Positions 19,810 to 28,366 of a stretch of 64,000 nucleotides of DNA are shown piece by piece (position 1 is the first letter of the stretch; each line of letters starts with the position of its first letter). The DNA is from Zoogloea sp. 1C4 (GTDB lineage: Bacteria > Pseudomonadota > Gammaproteobacteria > Burkholderiales > Rhodocyclaceae): assembly GCF_009469605.1 (NCBI RefSeq), contig NZ_SSXU01000007.1, positions 186,001 through 250,000 on the forward strand, in the 5' to 3' direction. The translations under genes and the position numbers were made by a program. The notes beneath the pieces were generated by a model. It was given only the letters and a program-made list of their open reading frames with translations, had not been told where the DNA came from and ran no database searches.

Positions 19810-20547
19810 TCAGAACAGCGTGGTGAGGCGCAGCCAGCCTTCCGGCAACACGTCGATCACCCGAGCTTCCAGCCATTTGTCGGCGCCGGTGAGGATGGCG
19901 ACGCCGGCGAGGCCGATCAGCACGCCGAAGGCCTTCTTCATGCCGTCGCCTCGGGTGAGCACCCAGCCCCGGGCGCGGGCGAGGCTGGCCCGGGACGCGT
20001 AGGCCACTGCCACCAGCGGCGTGGCCGCCCCAAGGCCGAACACCCCGAGGATCAGCGCCCCGCGGCCGGCGCCGCCTTCGCTCGCCACCAGCGTCAGCGC
20101 CGAGGCCAGCAGCGGGCCGGAGCAGGGGCTCCACACCAGCCCGAGCACGCCGCCCAGCAGCAGCGCGCCGCCGAGGGAACCGCCGTCGAGCCGGCTCGAC
20201 GCCGCATTGGCCGACGAGGCCACGGGCAACAGCAGCTGGCTGAAGCGTTCGCCCAGGGCCGGCACCAGCATCACCAGCGCAAAGGCGATCAGCAGCACGG
20301 CGCCAAAGGTCCGCACGCTGTCGGGATCAATCCCCAGTGCCGGGCCCAGGGCACCGACCACGAGGCCGATCGCGGCAAACGATGCGGCCATGCCGGCCCC
20401 CATCGCCAGCGGCGCCAGCCGGTTGGCCTGCATCGCGCCGCCGACCACCAGGGGCAACACCGGAAAGACGCAGGGCGAGAGGGTCGTCAGGCTGCCGGCG
20501 AGGAGGCTGAGCCCCAGCTGGGGCAGGGAGAGGGCGGCGTCCATCAT
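19810..20547 (-). CDS. Cytochrome c biogenesis / DsbD-like transmembrane protein (CcdA family)
   Basis: A 245-residue membrane protein with six to seven hydrophobic segments. Two cysteines sit in symmetrical positions, in TLSPCVFPVLPL and LVWSPCSGPLLA, the pair that carries reducing equivalents across the inner membrane in CcdA and in the beta domain of DsbD. The start MMDAALSLPQLG is chosen because the hydrophobic core begins there; either of two adjacent ATGs is possible. Seven bases separate it from the upstream thioredoxin gene, its likely redox partner in the periplasm. Confidence 0.88.
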   Translation of the reverse strand: MMDAALSLPQLGLSLLAGSLTTLSPCVFPVLPLVVGGAMQANRLAPLAMGAGMAASFAAIGLVVGALGPALGIDPDSVRTFGAVLLIAFALVMLVPALGERFSQLLLPVASSANAASSRLDGGSLGGALLLGGVLGLVWSPCSGPLLASALTLVASEGGAGRGALILGVFGLGAATPLVAVAYASRASLARARGWVLTRGDGMKKAFGVLIGLAGVAILTGADKWLEARVIDVLPEGWLRLTTLF

Positions 20548-20554
20548 CGCGCCC

Positions 20555-20959
20555 TCACTGGGCCGGGGAGACGGCCGAGCGCAGGGCGGCGCGCAGGCGG
20601 TCGGCATCGGTCTCGCCGGCCAGCCTTGCCGTTTCCTTCGCACCGCGCCAGACGATCAAGGTGGATTGGGTGCGCACGCCGAGTTTTTGCCGGAGGGCGC
20701 GCTCGCTGTCGTAGTCGGCCACCAGCAGCGGCAGAGGCAGGCTCGCGTCCGGCTTGAGGCCGTCAAAAACCTTGGCCTGGGCGCGACAGGTGGGGCACCA
20801 CGGGGCGTGGAAGTGCACGGCCACCGGCTTGCCGGCCGATTGGGCGGCGGCGAGGGCGTCGGCCGAGTAGGGCTGGATCTCCAGGGCTTGGGCGGCCAGC
20901 GGCGCCAGCAGGCAGGCGAGGGCGGTAACGAAGCGGGGGAGGTGGGTGAGGCGGTTCAT
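20555..20959 (-). CDS. Periplasmic thioredoxin-family protein
   Basis: A 134-residue exported thiol-disulfide protein. Residues 1-25 are a signal peptide (ALACLLAPLAAQA). The redox site is WCPTC at 54-58, within VAVHFHAPWCPTCRAQAKVF, and the cis-proline region is RTQSTLIVWRG. Directly followed by the CcdA/DsbD-like gene, so the two likely form an electron relay from the cytoplasm to periplasmic disulfides, for example in cytochrome c maturation. Confidence 0.9.
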   Translation of the reverse strand: MNRLTHLPRFVTALACLLAPLAAQALEIQPYSADALAAAQSAGKPVAVHFHAPWCPTCRAQAKVFDGLKPDASLPLPLLVADYDSERALRQKLGVRTQSTLIVWRGAKETARLAGETDADRLRAALRSAVSPAQ

Positions 20960-21040
20960 GGCGGGCTCCGGGTGACATGCGGGCGTGCATGTCGGATTGG
21001 TCGGAGCCGGCGCTGGATTCTTACAGCGCCTCGCCAGATT

Positions 21041-21739
21041 TCAGTCGGTGTCGGGCCAGCCGGTGGGGCGCTGGTGCCAGTCGAGCTGGCGCCGGGTGAG
21101 GTCGTAGCTCGCCAGGGTGGCGAACGCGCCGCCGATCTCGGGCGCCGCGTAGTGCATCAGGCTGATGCGCTCGACACGGCAGACGAGGGCGGGCGCGGCA
21201 AAGGCATCGAGCCGGGGCAGAATGTGGGCGGTCGGCCAGGTGCCGGCGTAGAGGCCTACGGTGACATGGGGCGTGTAGGGGCCGCCGGGCTCGTCCTGGT
21301 CGCCGGCCAGGGCGCGGCGCAGGTGGCGGATGCCGCCGGCGGGGTCGGCTACCGACAGGAAGGGCGCCGAGCTGAAGCTCGCCAGCGCGCCGATGGTCAG
21401 CGCGAAGGGCGCCGGTGCGCCGGCGGTCAGCGCGGCCACCTGGGCCGCGAGGCGAGCGGGGCTGTAGTCGTCCGGGTGCCGCGGTTCAGCCGTCGGAAAG
21501 CCGCACAGGGCCAGGGTGATGTGGGGCTGGCGGCGGTAGCCGTCGAGGAGCAGCCCATCCAGATGGGCCTCGGCCCCGGCCACGGCCTGGCGTACGTCGG
21601 GCAGGTCCACGTCCACCGCCCACAGGGCGTAGTGCGGGCGGCCCAGGTGCCATTCGGGAAAATCCCGGCGCTCGTTGCGCAGGGTCTGCCCGGCGGCGAG
21701 GAAGGCCGCCCGGGCGTGGTCGAAGGTGTTTGTGGTCAA
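21041..21739 (-). CDS. 2'-5' RNA ligase / 2H phosphoesterase family protein
   Basis: A 232-residue protein with the two histidine motifs of the 2H superfamily, QPHITLALCG near residue 70 and YTPHVTVGLY near 163. Such proteins act on 2'-5' or cyclic phosphodiester bonds in RNA or nucleotides; the substrate here is unknown. The only start near the right place is TTG (21739) with no clear ribosome binding site, so the true N-terminus is uncertain. Confidence 0.78.
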   Translation of the reverse strand: MTTNTFDHARAAFLAAGQTLRNERRDFPEWHLGRPHYALWAVDVDLPDVRQAVAGAEAHLDGLLLDGYRRQPHITLALCGFPTAEPRHPDDYSPARLAAQVAALTAGAPAPFALTIGALASFSSAPFLSVADPAGGIRHLRRALAGDQDEPGGPYTPHVTVGLYAGTWPTAHILPRLDAFAAPALVCRVERISLMHYAAPEIGGAFATLASYDLTRRQLDWHQRPTGWPDTD

Positions 21740-21764
21740 CGGCGTACGGGCGGGGTGGGCGAAG

Positions 21765-22166
21765 TCAGCGGGCGGACGGAAGGCGCTCGCACATCCGGTT
21801 GCGCGGTTCGGGCAGGGTCTGGCCCTTGGCCTTGGCCCGCTCCATCATCTGGGCGTGGTGTTCGGCGACGTATGCGAGGCATTCCTCGCGGGACTGCATG
21901 CCGCGCATGCGATCCCGGTGGGCGCTGCGCTCCTCGGGCGTCATCAGCGCCATCCCCGGGGTGTTGCGACGGTTGGCTCGCCAGTTGCACTGGGGCGAGC
22001 CCTGGGCCTGCCCGGCGGCAGCGCAGGGGCGATTGGCCGGGCCGGCGCCCGGGCCCATTCCGCCGCCCATCCCACCACCCATTCCCGGTCCGGGCTGGGC
22101 CCAGGCGATGCTGCTCATCAACAGGCTGGCGGCGGCCAGCGCAAGGCTGTGCTTGAGGGTTTTCAT
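21765..22166 (-). CDS. Small exported protein of unknown function, Gly/Met-rich N-terminus
   Basis: A 133-residue protein that I do not recognise as a named family. Residues 1-23 form a clear signal peptide ending in SSIAWAQ. The next 20 residues are almost only G, M and P (GPGMGGGMGGGMGPGAG). The rest is basic and polar, with three cysteines and the motif MTPEERSAHRDRMRGMQSRE, similar in style to periplasmic proteins that bind or sense metals, though no function can be assigned. GGAGATCACC lies before the ATG. Confidence 0.7.
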   Translation of the reverse strand: MKTLKHSLALAAASLLMSSIAWAQPGPGMGGGMGGGMGPGAGPANRPCAAAGQAQGSPQCNWRANRRNTPGMALMTPEERSAHRDRMRGMQSREECLAYVAEHHAQMMERAKAKGQTLPEPRNRMCERLPSAR

Positions 22167-22296
22167 GGTGATCTCCTGAGCGAAGGGCCCACCACGCGCG
22201 AAGCGGCGCCGGCGAGAGCCATTCAGCCCAATGGTAGCGCGCCAGCGCCCGCTTTCAAGCGCCACCCCCGGAACCCCCGCCAAACAATGACAGTCT

Positions 22297-22371
22297 CCCA
22301 CTACCCACTACCCACTACCCACTACCCACTACCCACTACCCACTACCCACTACCCACTACCCACTACCCAC
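22297..22371. repeat. Tandem heptamer (CCCACTA)10
   Basis: Ten exact copies of CCCACTA (22297-22366) plus a partial copy. The complementary strand reads TAGTGGG repeated, giving G3 tracts spaced by four bases. It lies in the 325-base gap (22167-22491) between the small exported protein and the efflux operon, 121 bases before the fusion-protein ATG; nothing else clear is in the gap. Confidence 0.97.
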
Positions 22372-22491
22372 GCCAGCCTTGACGTGCTTTAACAGTCGCA
22401 TCGTGTAGCATTGCCTGCTGCTATTGCCCGGCCCCTGCCGGGTCTTCCCGGCGGTTTCCAGTTGGCCGGGCGCGTTCCGGAAAAAGTCTCC

Positions 22492-23766
22492 ATGTCCAGC
22501 CCTTCAAACGCTTCGTCTCCTTCTTCGTCATCCGTATCGCCCCCCCGGAAACGTCGGATCTGGCCCTACCTCGTGGGGCTGGCCGTGATCGCGGCCGGCG
22601 GGTGGTATGCCACCCACCGGCCCGCGCCCGAAGGGGAGGGCGGCGGCAAGCCTTCGGAAGCCCGTCGTGGGGGCCCCGGCGGGCGCGGTGACAGGCCGAT
22701 CCCGGTGACGCTGGAGACCATCACCACCCGCGACGTGCGCGTGGTGGTGCCGGCGCTGGGCAGCGTGGTGCCGCGCAACCAGGTGGTGGTGCGCGCGCGG
22801 GTGGATGGCCCGCTGCTGGCGGTCAAATTTACCGAAGGCCAGCCGGTGAAGGCCGGCGAGGTGCTCGCCCTGATCGACCCGGAGCCCTTCAAGGCCGCGC
22901 TGGAGCAGGCCCGTGGCACCCTCGCCCGGGACGCCGCACTGCTGAAGAACGCCAAGATCGACCTCGACCGCTACCGCGGCCTGCTCGCCCAGGATTCCAT
23001 CGCCAAGCAGCAGGTGGATACCCAGGAGGCGCTGGTGCGCCAGTACCAGGGCACCGTGCAGGCCGATGAAGCCGCGGTGAAGAGCGCCGAGCTGCAGCTC
23101 TCCTACACCACCATCAAGGCGCCGATCGCCGGGCGCGCGGGCCTGCGAACGGTCGACCCGGGCAACATGGTCAAGGCCTCCGACACCAACGGCCTCGTCA
23201 CCATCGCCCAGGTCACCCCGATCACCGCCGTCTTTGCGGTGCCGGAAGACCGCCTGCCGGCCATCATGGCGCGGGTGAAGTCCGGCGCCGGGCTGGGGGT
23301 GGAAGCGTGGGACCGGGACATGAAACAGCGCCTCGCCGAAGGCAAACTGCTGGCGGTGGATAGCCTCATCGACACCACCACCGGCACCGTCAAGCTGAAG
23401 GCCGAGTTCGCCAACAAGGACGGCAGCCTGTTCCCCAACCAGTTCGTCAACGTGCGCCTGCTGCTCGACACGCTCACTGGCGTGGTGGCGGTGCCCACCG
23501 CCGCGCTCCAGCAGGGCGCCAAGGGGCGCTTCGTGTATCGCCTGGGCGAAGGCGGCAAGGTGGCCGCGGTGCCGGTCAAGCTCGGCGCCACCGATGCCGG
23601 CGTGGCGGTGGTTGAAGATGGCCTCGCTGCCGGCGACAAGGTGGTGGTGGATGGCCTCGACAAGCTGAAGGACGGCGCGATGGTGGAAGCCATCGACCCG
23701 AAGGTGGTGGATGCGCCGGGCCGCGAGAAAAAGCGCGGCAATGGCGGCGGCCGGCCGGGGCATTGA
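22492..23766 (+). CDS. RND efflux periplasmic adaptor (MdtA-like membrane fusion protein)
   Basis: A 424-residue HlyD/MFP family subunit that bridges the inner-membrane RND pumps and an outer-membrane channel. A TM segment at residues 22-40 (IWPYLVGLAVIAAGGWYA) anchors it. Then come the lipoyl halves (RARVDGPLLAVKFTEGQPVKAGE and LSYTTIKAPIAGRAGLR), the alpha-hairpin between them, and the beta-barrel with LFPNQFVNVRLLLDTL. The best relatives are MdtA proteins, consistent with the two RND permease genes that follow. The start has GGAAAAAG upstream. Confidence 0.93.
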   Translation: MSSPSNASSPSSSSVSPPRKRRIWPYLVGLAVIAAGGWYATHRPAPEGEGGGKPSEARRGGPGGRGDRPIPVTLETITTRDVRVVVPALGSVVPRNQVVVRARVDGPLLAVKFTEGQPVKAGEVLALIDPEPFKAALEQARGTLARDAALLKNAKIDLDRYRGLLAQDSIAKQQVDTQEALVRQYQGTVQADEAAVKSAELQLSYTTIKAPIAGRAGLRTVDPGNMVKASDTNGLVTIAQVTPITAVFAVPEDRLPAIMARVKSGAGLGVEAWDRDMKQRLAEGKLLAVDSLIDTTTGTVKLKAEFANKDGSLFPNQFVNVRLLLDTLTGVVAVPTAALQQGAKGRFVYRLGEGGKVAAVPVKLGATDAGVAVVEDGLAAGDKVVVDGLDKLKDGAMVEAIDPKVVDAPGREKKRGNGGGRPGH

Positions 23767-23833
23767 GCGGATGGTCAGCCAGATCGACACGGCGATGGCC
23801 TGCCAGGGCGGCCTCCGTCGCCCGTCCCCGTCC

Positions 23834-23905
23834 TGTAGGTCGGACTTCAGTCCGACAACGCGGGTTGATCGGGCAGGGTTTGTCGGACTGAAGTCCGACC
23901 TACAG
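23834..23905. repeat. REP pair 1
   Basis: Two palindromic units with core GTCGGACT-TC-AGTCCGAC face each other, outer ends TGTAG...CTACA, with a 24-base linker. Confidence 0.95.
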
Positions 23906-24022
23906 GGCCTTGATGTTTTTCGGTGTGACGGCGCCGAGTGGGGGCGCGGCATGAACCCCTCCCGCCTCTTCATCCTGCGCCCGGTGGCCTGCTGGGGTAG
24001 CTTCCGTCGTCCGTCCCCGTCC

Positions 24023-24094
24023 TGTAGGTCGGACTTCAGTCCGACATCACGGGTTGGTCAGGCAGGGTGTGTCGGACTGAAGTCCGACCTACAG
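24023..24094. repeat. REP pair 2
   Basis: Same structure as the pair at 23834, in the second copy of the tandem duplication, ending 47 bases before the permease ATG. Confidence 0.95.
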
Positions 24095-24141
24095 GGCCTT
24101 GATGTTTTTCGGTGTGACGGCGCTGAGCGGGGGCGCGAGAC

Positions 24142-27100
24142 ATGAACCCCTCCCGTCTCTTCATCCTGCGCCCGGTGGCCACGTCGCTGCTGATGGTGGC
24201 GATCCTGCTGGCGGGCCTGGTGGCCTACCGGCTGCTGCCGATCTCGGCGCTGCCCGAGGTGGATTACCCCACCATCCAGGTCAAGACGCTGTACCCCGGC
24301 GCCAGCCCGGATGTGATGACCTCGGCCATCACCGCGCCGCTGGAACGCCAGTTTGGGCAGATGCCGGGGCTGGACGAGATGTCGTCCAGCAGCTCGGGCG
24401 GGGCGTCGGTCATCACCCTGCGCTTCACCCTGTCGATGGGGCTGGACGTGGCCGAGCAGCAGGTACAGGCGGCGATCAACGCGGCCTCGAACCTGCTGCC
24501 CACCGATCTGCCCGCGCCGCCCACCTATAGCAAGGTCAATCCGGCCGACGCGCCCATCCTCACCCTGGCGGTGAGTTCGCCCAGTCTGCCGATCACCCGC
24601 ATCCATGATCTGGTGGAAAGCCGCCTCGCCCAGAAGATCGCCCAGGTGCCCGGCGTGGGCCTGGTGAGCATCGCCGGCGGACGCCGCCCGGCGGTGCGGG
24701 TGCAGGTCAATCCGACCGCCGCCGCGGCCTACGGGCTGGGGCTGGAGGACATCCGCACGGCCATCGCCAACGCCAACGTCACCCAGGCCAAGGGCAGCTT
24801 CGACGGCCCCCAGCGCGCCTCCACCATCGACGCCAACGACCAGCTGCGCTCGGCGGATGAATACGCGAAGCTGATCGTCGCCTACAAAAACGGCAACCCG
24901 ATCCGCCTTTCCGACGTGGCCACCCTCGTCGATGGCGCCGAGAACCTGCGCCTCGCCGCCTGGGCCGACCGCCAGGACGCGGTGATCATCAACGTGCAGC
25001 GCCAGCCCGGCGCCAACGTGATCGAGGTGGCCGACAAGGTGACGGCGCTGCTGCCGCAGATGACCGCCAGCCTGCCTGCGTCGCTGGACGTGCGGGTCAT
25101 CAACGACCGCACCACCACCATCCGCGCCTCGGTGCACGACGTGCAGATCGAGCTGGTGCTGGCGGTGGCGCTGGTGGTGATGGTGATCTTCCTGTTCCTG
25201 CGCAGCGTGCCGGCCACCATCATCCCCAGCGTGGCGGTGCCCCTGTCCATCGTCGGCACCTTCGGGGTGATGTACCTCGCCGGCTTCAGCCTCAACAACC
25301 TCACCCTGATGGCGCTCACCATCTCCACCGGCTTCGTGGTGGACGACGCCATCGTGATGATCGAGAACATCGCCCGCTACGTGGAGGAGGGCGAATCGCC
25401 GATGGAAGCGGCGCTGAAGGGCGCGAAGCAGATCGGCTTCACCATCATCTCGCTCACCTTCTCGCTGATCGCGGTGCTCATCCCGCTGCTCTTCATGGCG
25501 GATGTGGTGGGCCGGCTGTTCCGGGAGTTCGCCATCACCATGGCCATCGCCATCCTCATCTCGGCGGTAGTGTCCCTCACCCTCACGCCGATGATGTGCG
25601 CGCGGCTGCTGCGCCACGTGCCCGAGGGCGAGCAGGGCTGGTTCTACAAGACGATGGGCGACTTCTTCGACCGGGTGATCGCCCGCTACGGAGTGATGCT
25701 CGAATGGGTGCTGGCGCGGCAGGGGCTCACCTTGATCGTCGCGGTGGGCACCCTGGCGCTCACCGTGCTGCTCTACGTCCTGGTGCCCAAAGGCTTCTTT
25801 CCGGTGCAGGACACCGGCGCGATCCAGGGCATCACCGAGGCCGACCAGTCGATCTCCTTCGGCGCCATGGCCGAGCGCCAGCAGGCGGTGGCCGAGGTGG
25901 TGCTGAAAGACCCGGCGGTGGCCGGCCTGTCGTCCTTCATCGGCGTGGATGGCACCAACGCCACCCTCAACAGCGGGCGCCTGCTCATCAGCCTCAAGCC
26001 CCGCGGCGAGCGCGACGCCAGCGCCAGCGCGGTGATCCGCCGCCTGCAGCCGGCGCTGCAGAAGGTCGCCGGCATCACCCTCTACATGCAGCCGGTGCAG
26101 GATCTGTCCATCGAGGATCGGGTGAGCCGCACCCAGTACCAGTTCTCGATGATGGCGCCGGATGCCGCGCTGCTCTCCGAATGGGTGCCGAAGCTGCTCG
26201 AACGCATGCGCGACCTGCCCCAGCTCGCCGACGTGGCCTCGGACCTGCAGGACAACGGCCTGCAGGCGTGGATCGAGATCGACCGGGCCAGCGCCGCCCG
26301 GCTGGGGGTGAGCACCGCCGCCATCGACAACGCTCTCTACAACGCCTACGGCCAGCGGCTGGTGTCGACGATCTTCACCCAGACCACCCAGTACCGGGTG
26401 GTGCTGGAGGTGAAGCCCGAGTTCCGCGGCACGCCGGACGCCATCGCCAAGCTCTACGTGGCCGGCACCGGCGGCGTGCAGGTGCCCTTGTCGTCGGTGG
26501 TCAAGGTGAGCGAGCGCCCGGCCACCCTGGCGGTGAATCACCTGGGGCAGTTCCCGGCGGCAACGCTGTCGTTCAACCTCGCCCCCGGCGCCGCGCTGGG
26601 TGACGCGGTGGACGCGATCCGCGCCGCCGAGGCCGGGCTGGGGATGCCGGTGAGCATCGAGACCCACTTCCAGGGCGCCGCGCTGGCCTTCCAGTCGTCC
26701 CTCACCAGCACGCTGCTGTTGATCCTCGCCGCGGTGGTGACCATGTACATCGTGCTGGGTGTGCTCTACGAGAGCTACATCCACCCGGTGACGATTCTTT
26801 CCACGCTGCCCTCGGCCGGTGTCGGCGCCTTGCTGGCCCTGCTGGTGGCCCGCACCGAGCTGGGCATCGTGGGGATCATCGGCATCGTGCTCCTCATCGG
26901 CATCGTCAAGAAGAACGCGATCATGATGATCGACTTTGCACTGGATGCGCAGCGGAGCAGCGGCCTCGGCCCCCGCGAGGCGATCTTCCAGGCCTGCCTG
27001 CTGCGCTTCCGGCCGATCCTGATGACGACCCTCGCGGCGCTCCTGGGCGCGCTGCCGCTGATGCTGGGCAACGGCGTCGGCTCCGAACTCCGCCAGCCCC

Positions 27101-27222
27101 TGGGCATCACCCTGGTCGGCGGGCTGCTGGTGAGCCAGGTGTTGACGTTATTCACCACGCCGGTGATCTACCTGGCCTTCGACCGCCTCGCGCGGCGGGT
27201 GAAGGGGGAGGGCGCAGCGTGA
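24142..27222 (+). CDS. RND efflux permease, first subunit (MdtB-like)
   Basis: A 1026-residue proton-driven multidrug transporter of the HAE-RND family, length typical. TM1 is in the first 30 residues ([24 protein letters not shown]). TM4 carries the proton-relay aspartates in [21 protein letters not shown] near residue 405. The large periplasmic loops, the [11 protein letters not shown] segment after TM7 and the [16 protein letters not shown] motif near residue 920 are all present. It works as a trimer with the adaptor and the outer-membrane channel. Two permeases in series suggest an MdtB/MdtC-type heterotrimer. Confidence 0.96.
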   Translation: MNPSRLFILRPVATSLLMVAILLAGLVAYRLLPISALPEVDYPTIQVKTLYPGASPDVMTSAITAPLERQFGQMPGLDEMSSSSSGGASVITLRFTLSMGLDVAEQQVQAAINAASNLLPTDLPAPPTYSKVNPADAPILTLAVSSPSLPITRIHDLVESRLAQKIAQVPGVGLVSIAGGRRPAVRVQVNPTAAAAYGLGLEDIRTAIANANVTQAKGSFDGPQRASTIDANDQLRSADEYAKLIVAYKNGNPIRLSDVATLVDGAENLRLAAWADRQDAVIINVQRQPGANVIEVADKVTALLPQMTASLPASLDVRVINDRTTTIRASVHDVQIELVLAVALVVMVIFLFLRSVPATIIPSVAVPLSIVGTFGVMYLAGFSLNNLTLMALTISTGFVVDDAIVMIENIARYVEEGESPMEAALKGAKQIGFTIISLTFSLIAVLIPLLFMADVVGRLFREFAITMAIAILISAVVSLTLTPMMCARLLRHVPEGEQGWFYKTMGDFFDRVIARYGVMLEWVLARQGLTLIVAVGTLALTVLLYVLVPKGFFPVQDTGAIQGITEADQSISFGAMAERQQAVAEVVLKDPAVAGLSSFIGVDGTNATLNSGRLLISLKPRGERDASASAVIRRLQPALQKVAGITLYMQPVQDLSIEDRVSRTQYQFSMMAPDAALLSEWVPKLLERMRDLPQLADVASDLQDNGLQAWIEIDRASAARLGVSTAAIDNALYNAYGQRLVSTIFTQTTQYRVVLEVKPEFRGTPDAIAKLYVAGTGGVQVPLSSVVKVSERPATLAVNHLGQFPAATLSFNLAPGAALGDAVDAIRAAEAGLGMPVSIETHFQGAALAFQSSLTSTLLLILAAVVTMYIVLGVLYESYIHPVTILSTLPSAGVGALLALLVARTELGIVGIIGIVLLIGIVKKNAIMMIDFALDAQRSSGLGPREAIFQACLLRFRPILMTTLAALLGALPLMLGNGVGSELRQPLGITLVGGLLVSQVLTLFTTPVIYLAFDRLARRVKGEGAA

Positions 27223-27244
27223 GCGGAGCTTCGGGCTGGCGTGA

Positions 27245-27324
27245 TGCAGTTCTGCGCTCCGCGATTGATGCTTTTTTGTGCGATGTTGCTGCAAAAAGCA
27301 TCAATCGCGGAGTTCGGAACTGCA
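27245..27324. repeat. 32-bp inverted repeat
   Basis: Arms 27245-27276 and 27293-27324 pair at 28 of 32 positions, with the only mismatch a four-base block, around a 16-base loop. The arm contains GATTGATGCTTTTT / AAAAAGCATCAATC. Confidence 0.93.
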
Positions 27325-27473
27325 TCGATGCAGAAAATAACTCGGCCTTTGCTGCAAATAGCAGCATTCATGCACTTATCAGGTGCGTGAGTGGAGGAGA
27401 GAACTGCATCGTTGCTGCTAAAAGCAGCGGTGGTGGAGTTGTTTGGTGCGTTGATGGAGTGAATGACTGCATT
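27285..27473. repeat. Three degenerate 63-bp tandem units
   Basis: Units start at 27285, 27348 and 27411, each with (G/T)TTGCTGC followed by AAAAGCA-like sequence and, near the end, a variant of AACTGCAT. In one frame they read as 21-residue repeats of the form VAAKS...C...N.CI. Confidence 0.75.
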
Positions 27474-27490
27474 AGGGAGGGCGATGCCCT

Positions 27491-27514
27491 TGTAGGTCGG
27501 ACTTCAGTCCGACA
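27491..27514. repeat. Single REP unit
   Basis: One palindromic unit (TGTAGGTCGGACTTCAGTCC and the following GACA) without an opposing partner. Confidence 0.92.
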
Positions 27515-27612
27515 TCGCGGCCCGTTGCTGCGTTTTGAGTGCAGTGATGCGCCGCGCCTGATCGATTGCGGGTCGCTGGCGTTTGCTTTTGGTGGTTGTT
27601 TCAGTAGGGTTC

Positions 27613-28160
27613 GGCCGGGACTCGCCCCGGCGGGCGACCTACTTTCTTGCTTCGCCAAGAAAGTAGGCAAAGAAGGCGACCCGGCTTCACCGGTCGGCCT
27701 TCGGCCGACTCCCCTGCGCTGCTCGCAACAGGCGGCCGGTGTCGCGAACTCGCCCTTCGGGCTCAAACAGCGACCCCGGAAAGCCCCGCCTGCTGCTGTG
27801 CTGCTCGGCGGATCAGACGGGCTTTTCGGAATCACCGAGCCTTGGCTGGGGCTGTCGTCGGAATTGAACGGGTGGAGAAAAGCACGTCGTTCCCGTGCGT
27901 TCGATCGCAACGATCGCCTCCGTAAAGGCACGGTGCCCGGCAATGGCCCGTCTGAACCTTTGATCCGCACAGCAACGGGCGGGGAAGTCCGGCGCAGCTG
28001 TTTGAGCCCGCAGGGCGAGTTCTGCGCCGGCCGCCCGTTGCGAGCAGCGCAGGGGAGTCGTCCGCAACGCGGACGACCGGTGAAGCCGGGTCGCCTTTCT
28101 TGCTTACTTCTTTGGCGAAGCAAAGAAGTAAGTCGCCCGCCGGGGGCGAATTCCCCGGCC
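27613..28160. repeat. Large imperfect palindrome of about 548 bp (repeat element)
   Basis: The left arm (GGGCGACCTACTTTCTTGC..., then GGCGACCCGGCTTCACCGGTCG and CTCCCCTGCGCTGCTCGCAAC) is repeated in reverse on the right side, over about 230 bases per arm with a unique centre near 27880. It has the look of a dispersed, non-coding repeat element of high-GC proteobacteria that is often misread as short proteins. No transposase and no clear target duplication are seen. Confidence 0.85.
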
Positions 28161-28249
28161 AATCCCTGCTGGGTGAAGCATCACAGACAAACGTCAGCCG
28201 GCAGCCGTCGACCACCCGATGCCAATCCCTGCCAACCGAAGGCACTCCC

Positions 28250-28322
28250 TGTAGGTCGGACTTCAGTCCGACATCCGTCGTGGGGGATGGCGTGGCGTGT
28301 CGGACTAAAGTCCGACCTACAG
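28250..28322. repeat. REP pair 3
   Basis: Two facing units around a 25-base linker; the right unit has ACTAAAGT instead of ACTTCAGT at its centre. It ends 44 bases before the second permease ATG, almost the same distance as REP pair 2 from the first permease. Confidence 0.95.
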
Positions 28323-28366
28323 GTCAGCGGGCCCGCCCGCCGGGGGGCAACAATGGGGACCACCCC

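Larger units (their letters stand above)
23771..24145 (+). other. Open frame filling the adaptor-permease gap (possible translated spacer)
   Basis: A 124-codon frame runs from an ATG five bases after the adaptor stop, through both copies of a tandem duplication and both REP pairs, and ends in a TGA that overlaps the permease ATG as ATGA. It includes a duplicated copy of the first 13 codons of the permease. It does not look like a protein with selected function; if translated it would couple translation of the permease to the adaptor. Confidence 0.25.
23801..24180. repeat. Tandem duplication of about 190 bp carrying a REP pair and a gene start
   Basis: Copy 1 (23801-23989) and copy 2 (23990-24180) match at nearly every base. 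Each contains a REP pair (23834-23905 and 24023-24094), a spacer with CTTGATGTTTTTCGGTGTGA, and an ATG followed by [13 protein letters not shown]. Only copy 2 continues into the permease gene; copy 1 is a decoy start at 23951. Confidence 0.95.

Noticed and set aside
22297-22371. CRISPR array at the CCCACTA tract
   Set aside because: The unit is seven bases with no spacers, so it is a simple tandem repeat.
27613-28160. Short hypothetical proteins inside the large palindrome, on both strands
   Set aside because: The frames follow the repeat arms and read the same way on both strands; no ribosome binding site and no sign of protein selection.
27613-28160. Insertion sequence
   Set aside because: No transposase frame, no clear terminal repeats separate from the palindrome, and no target-site duplication.
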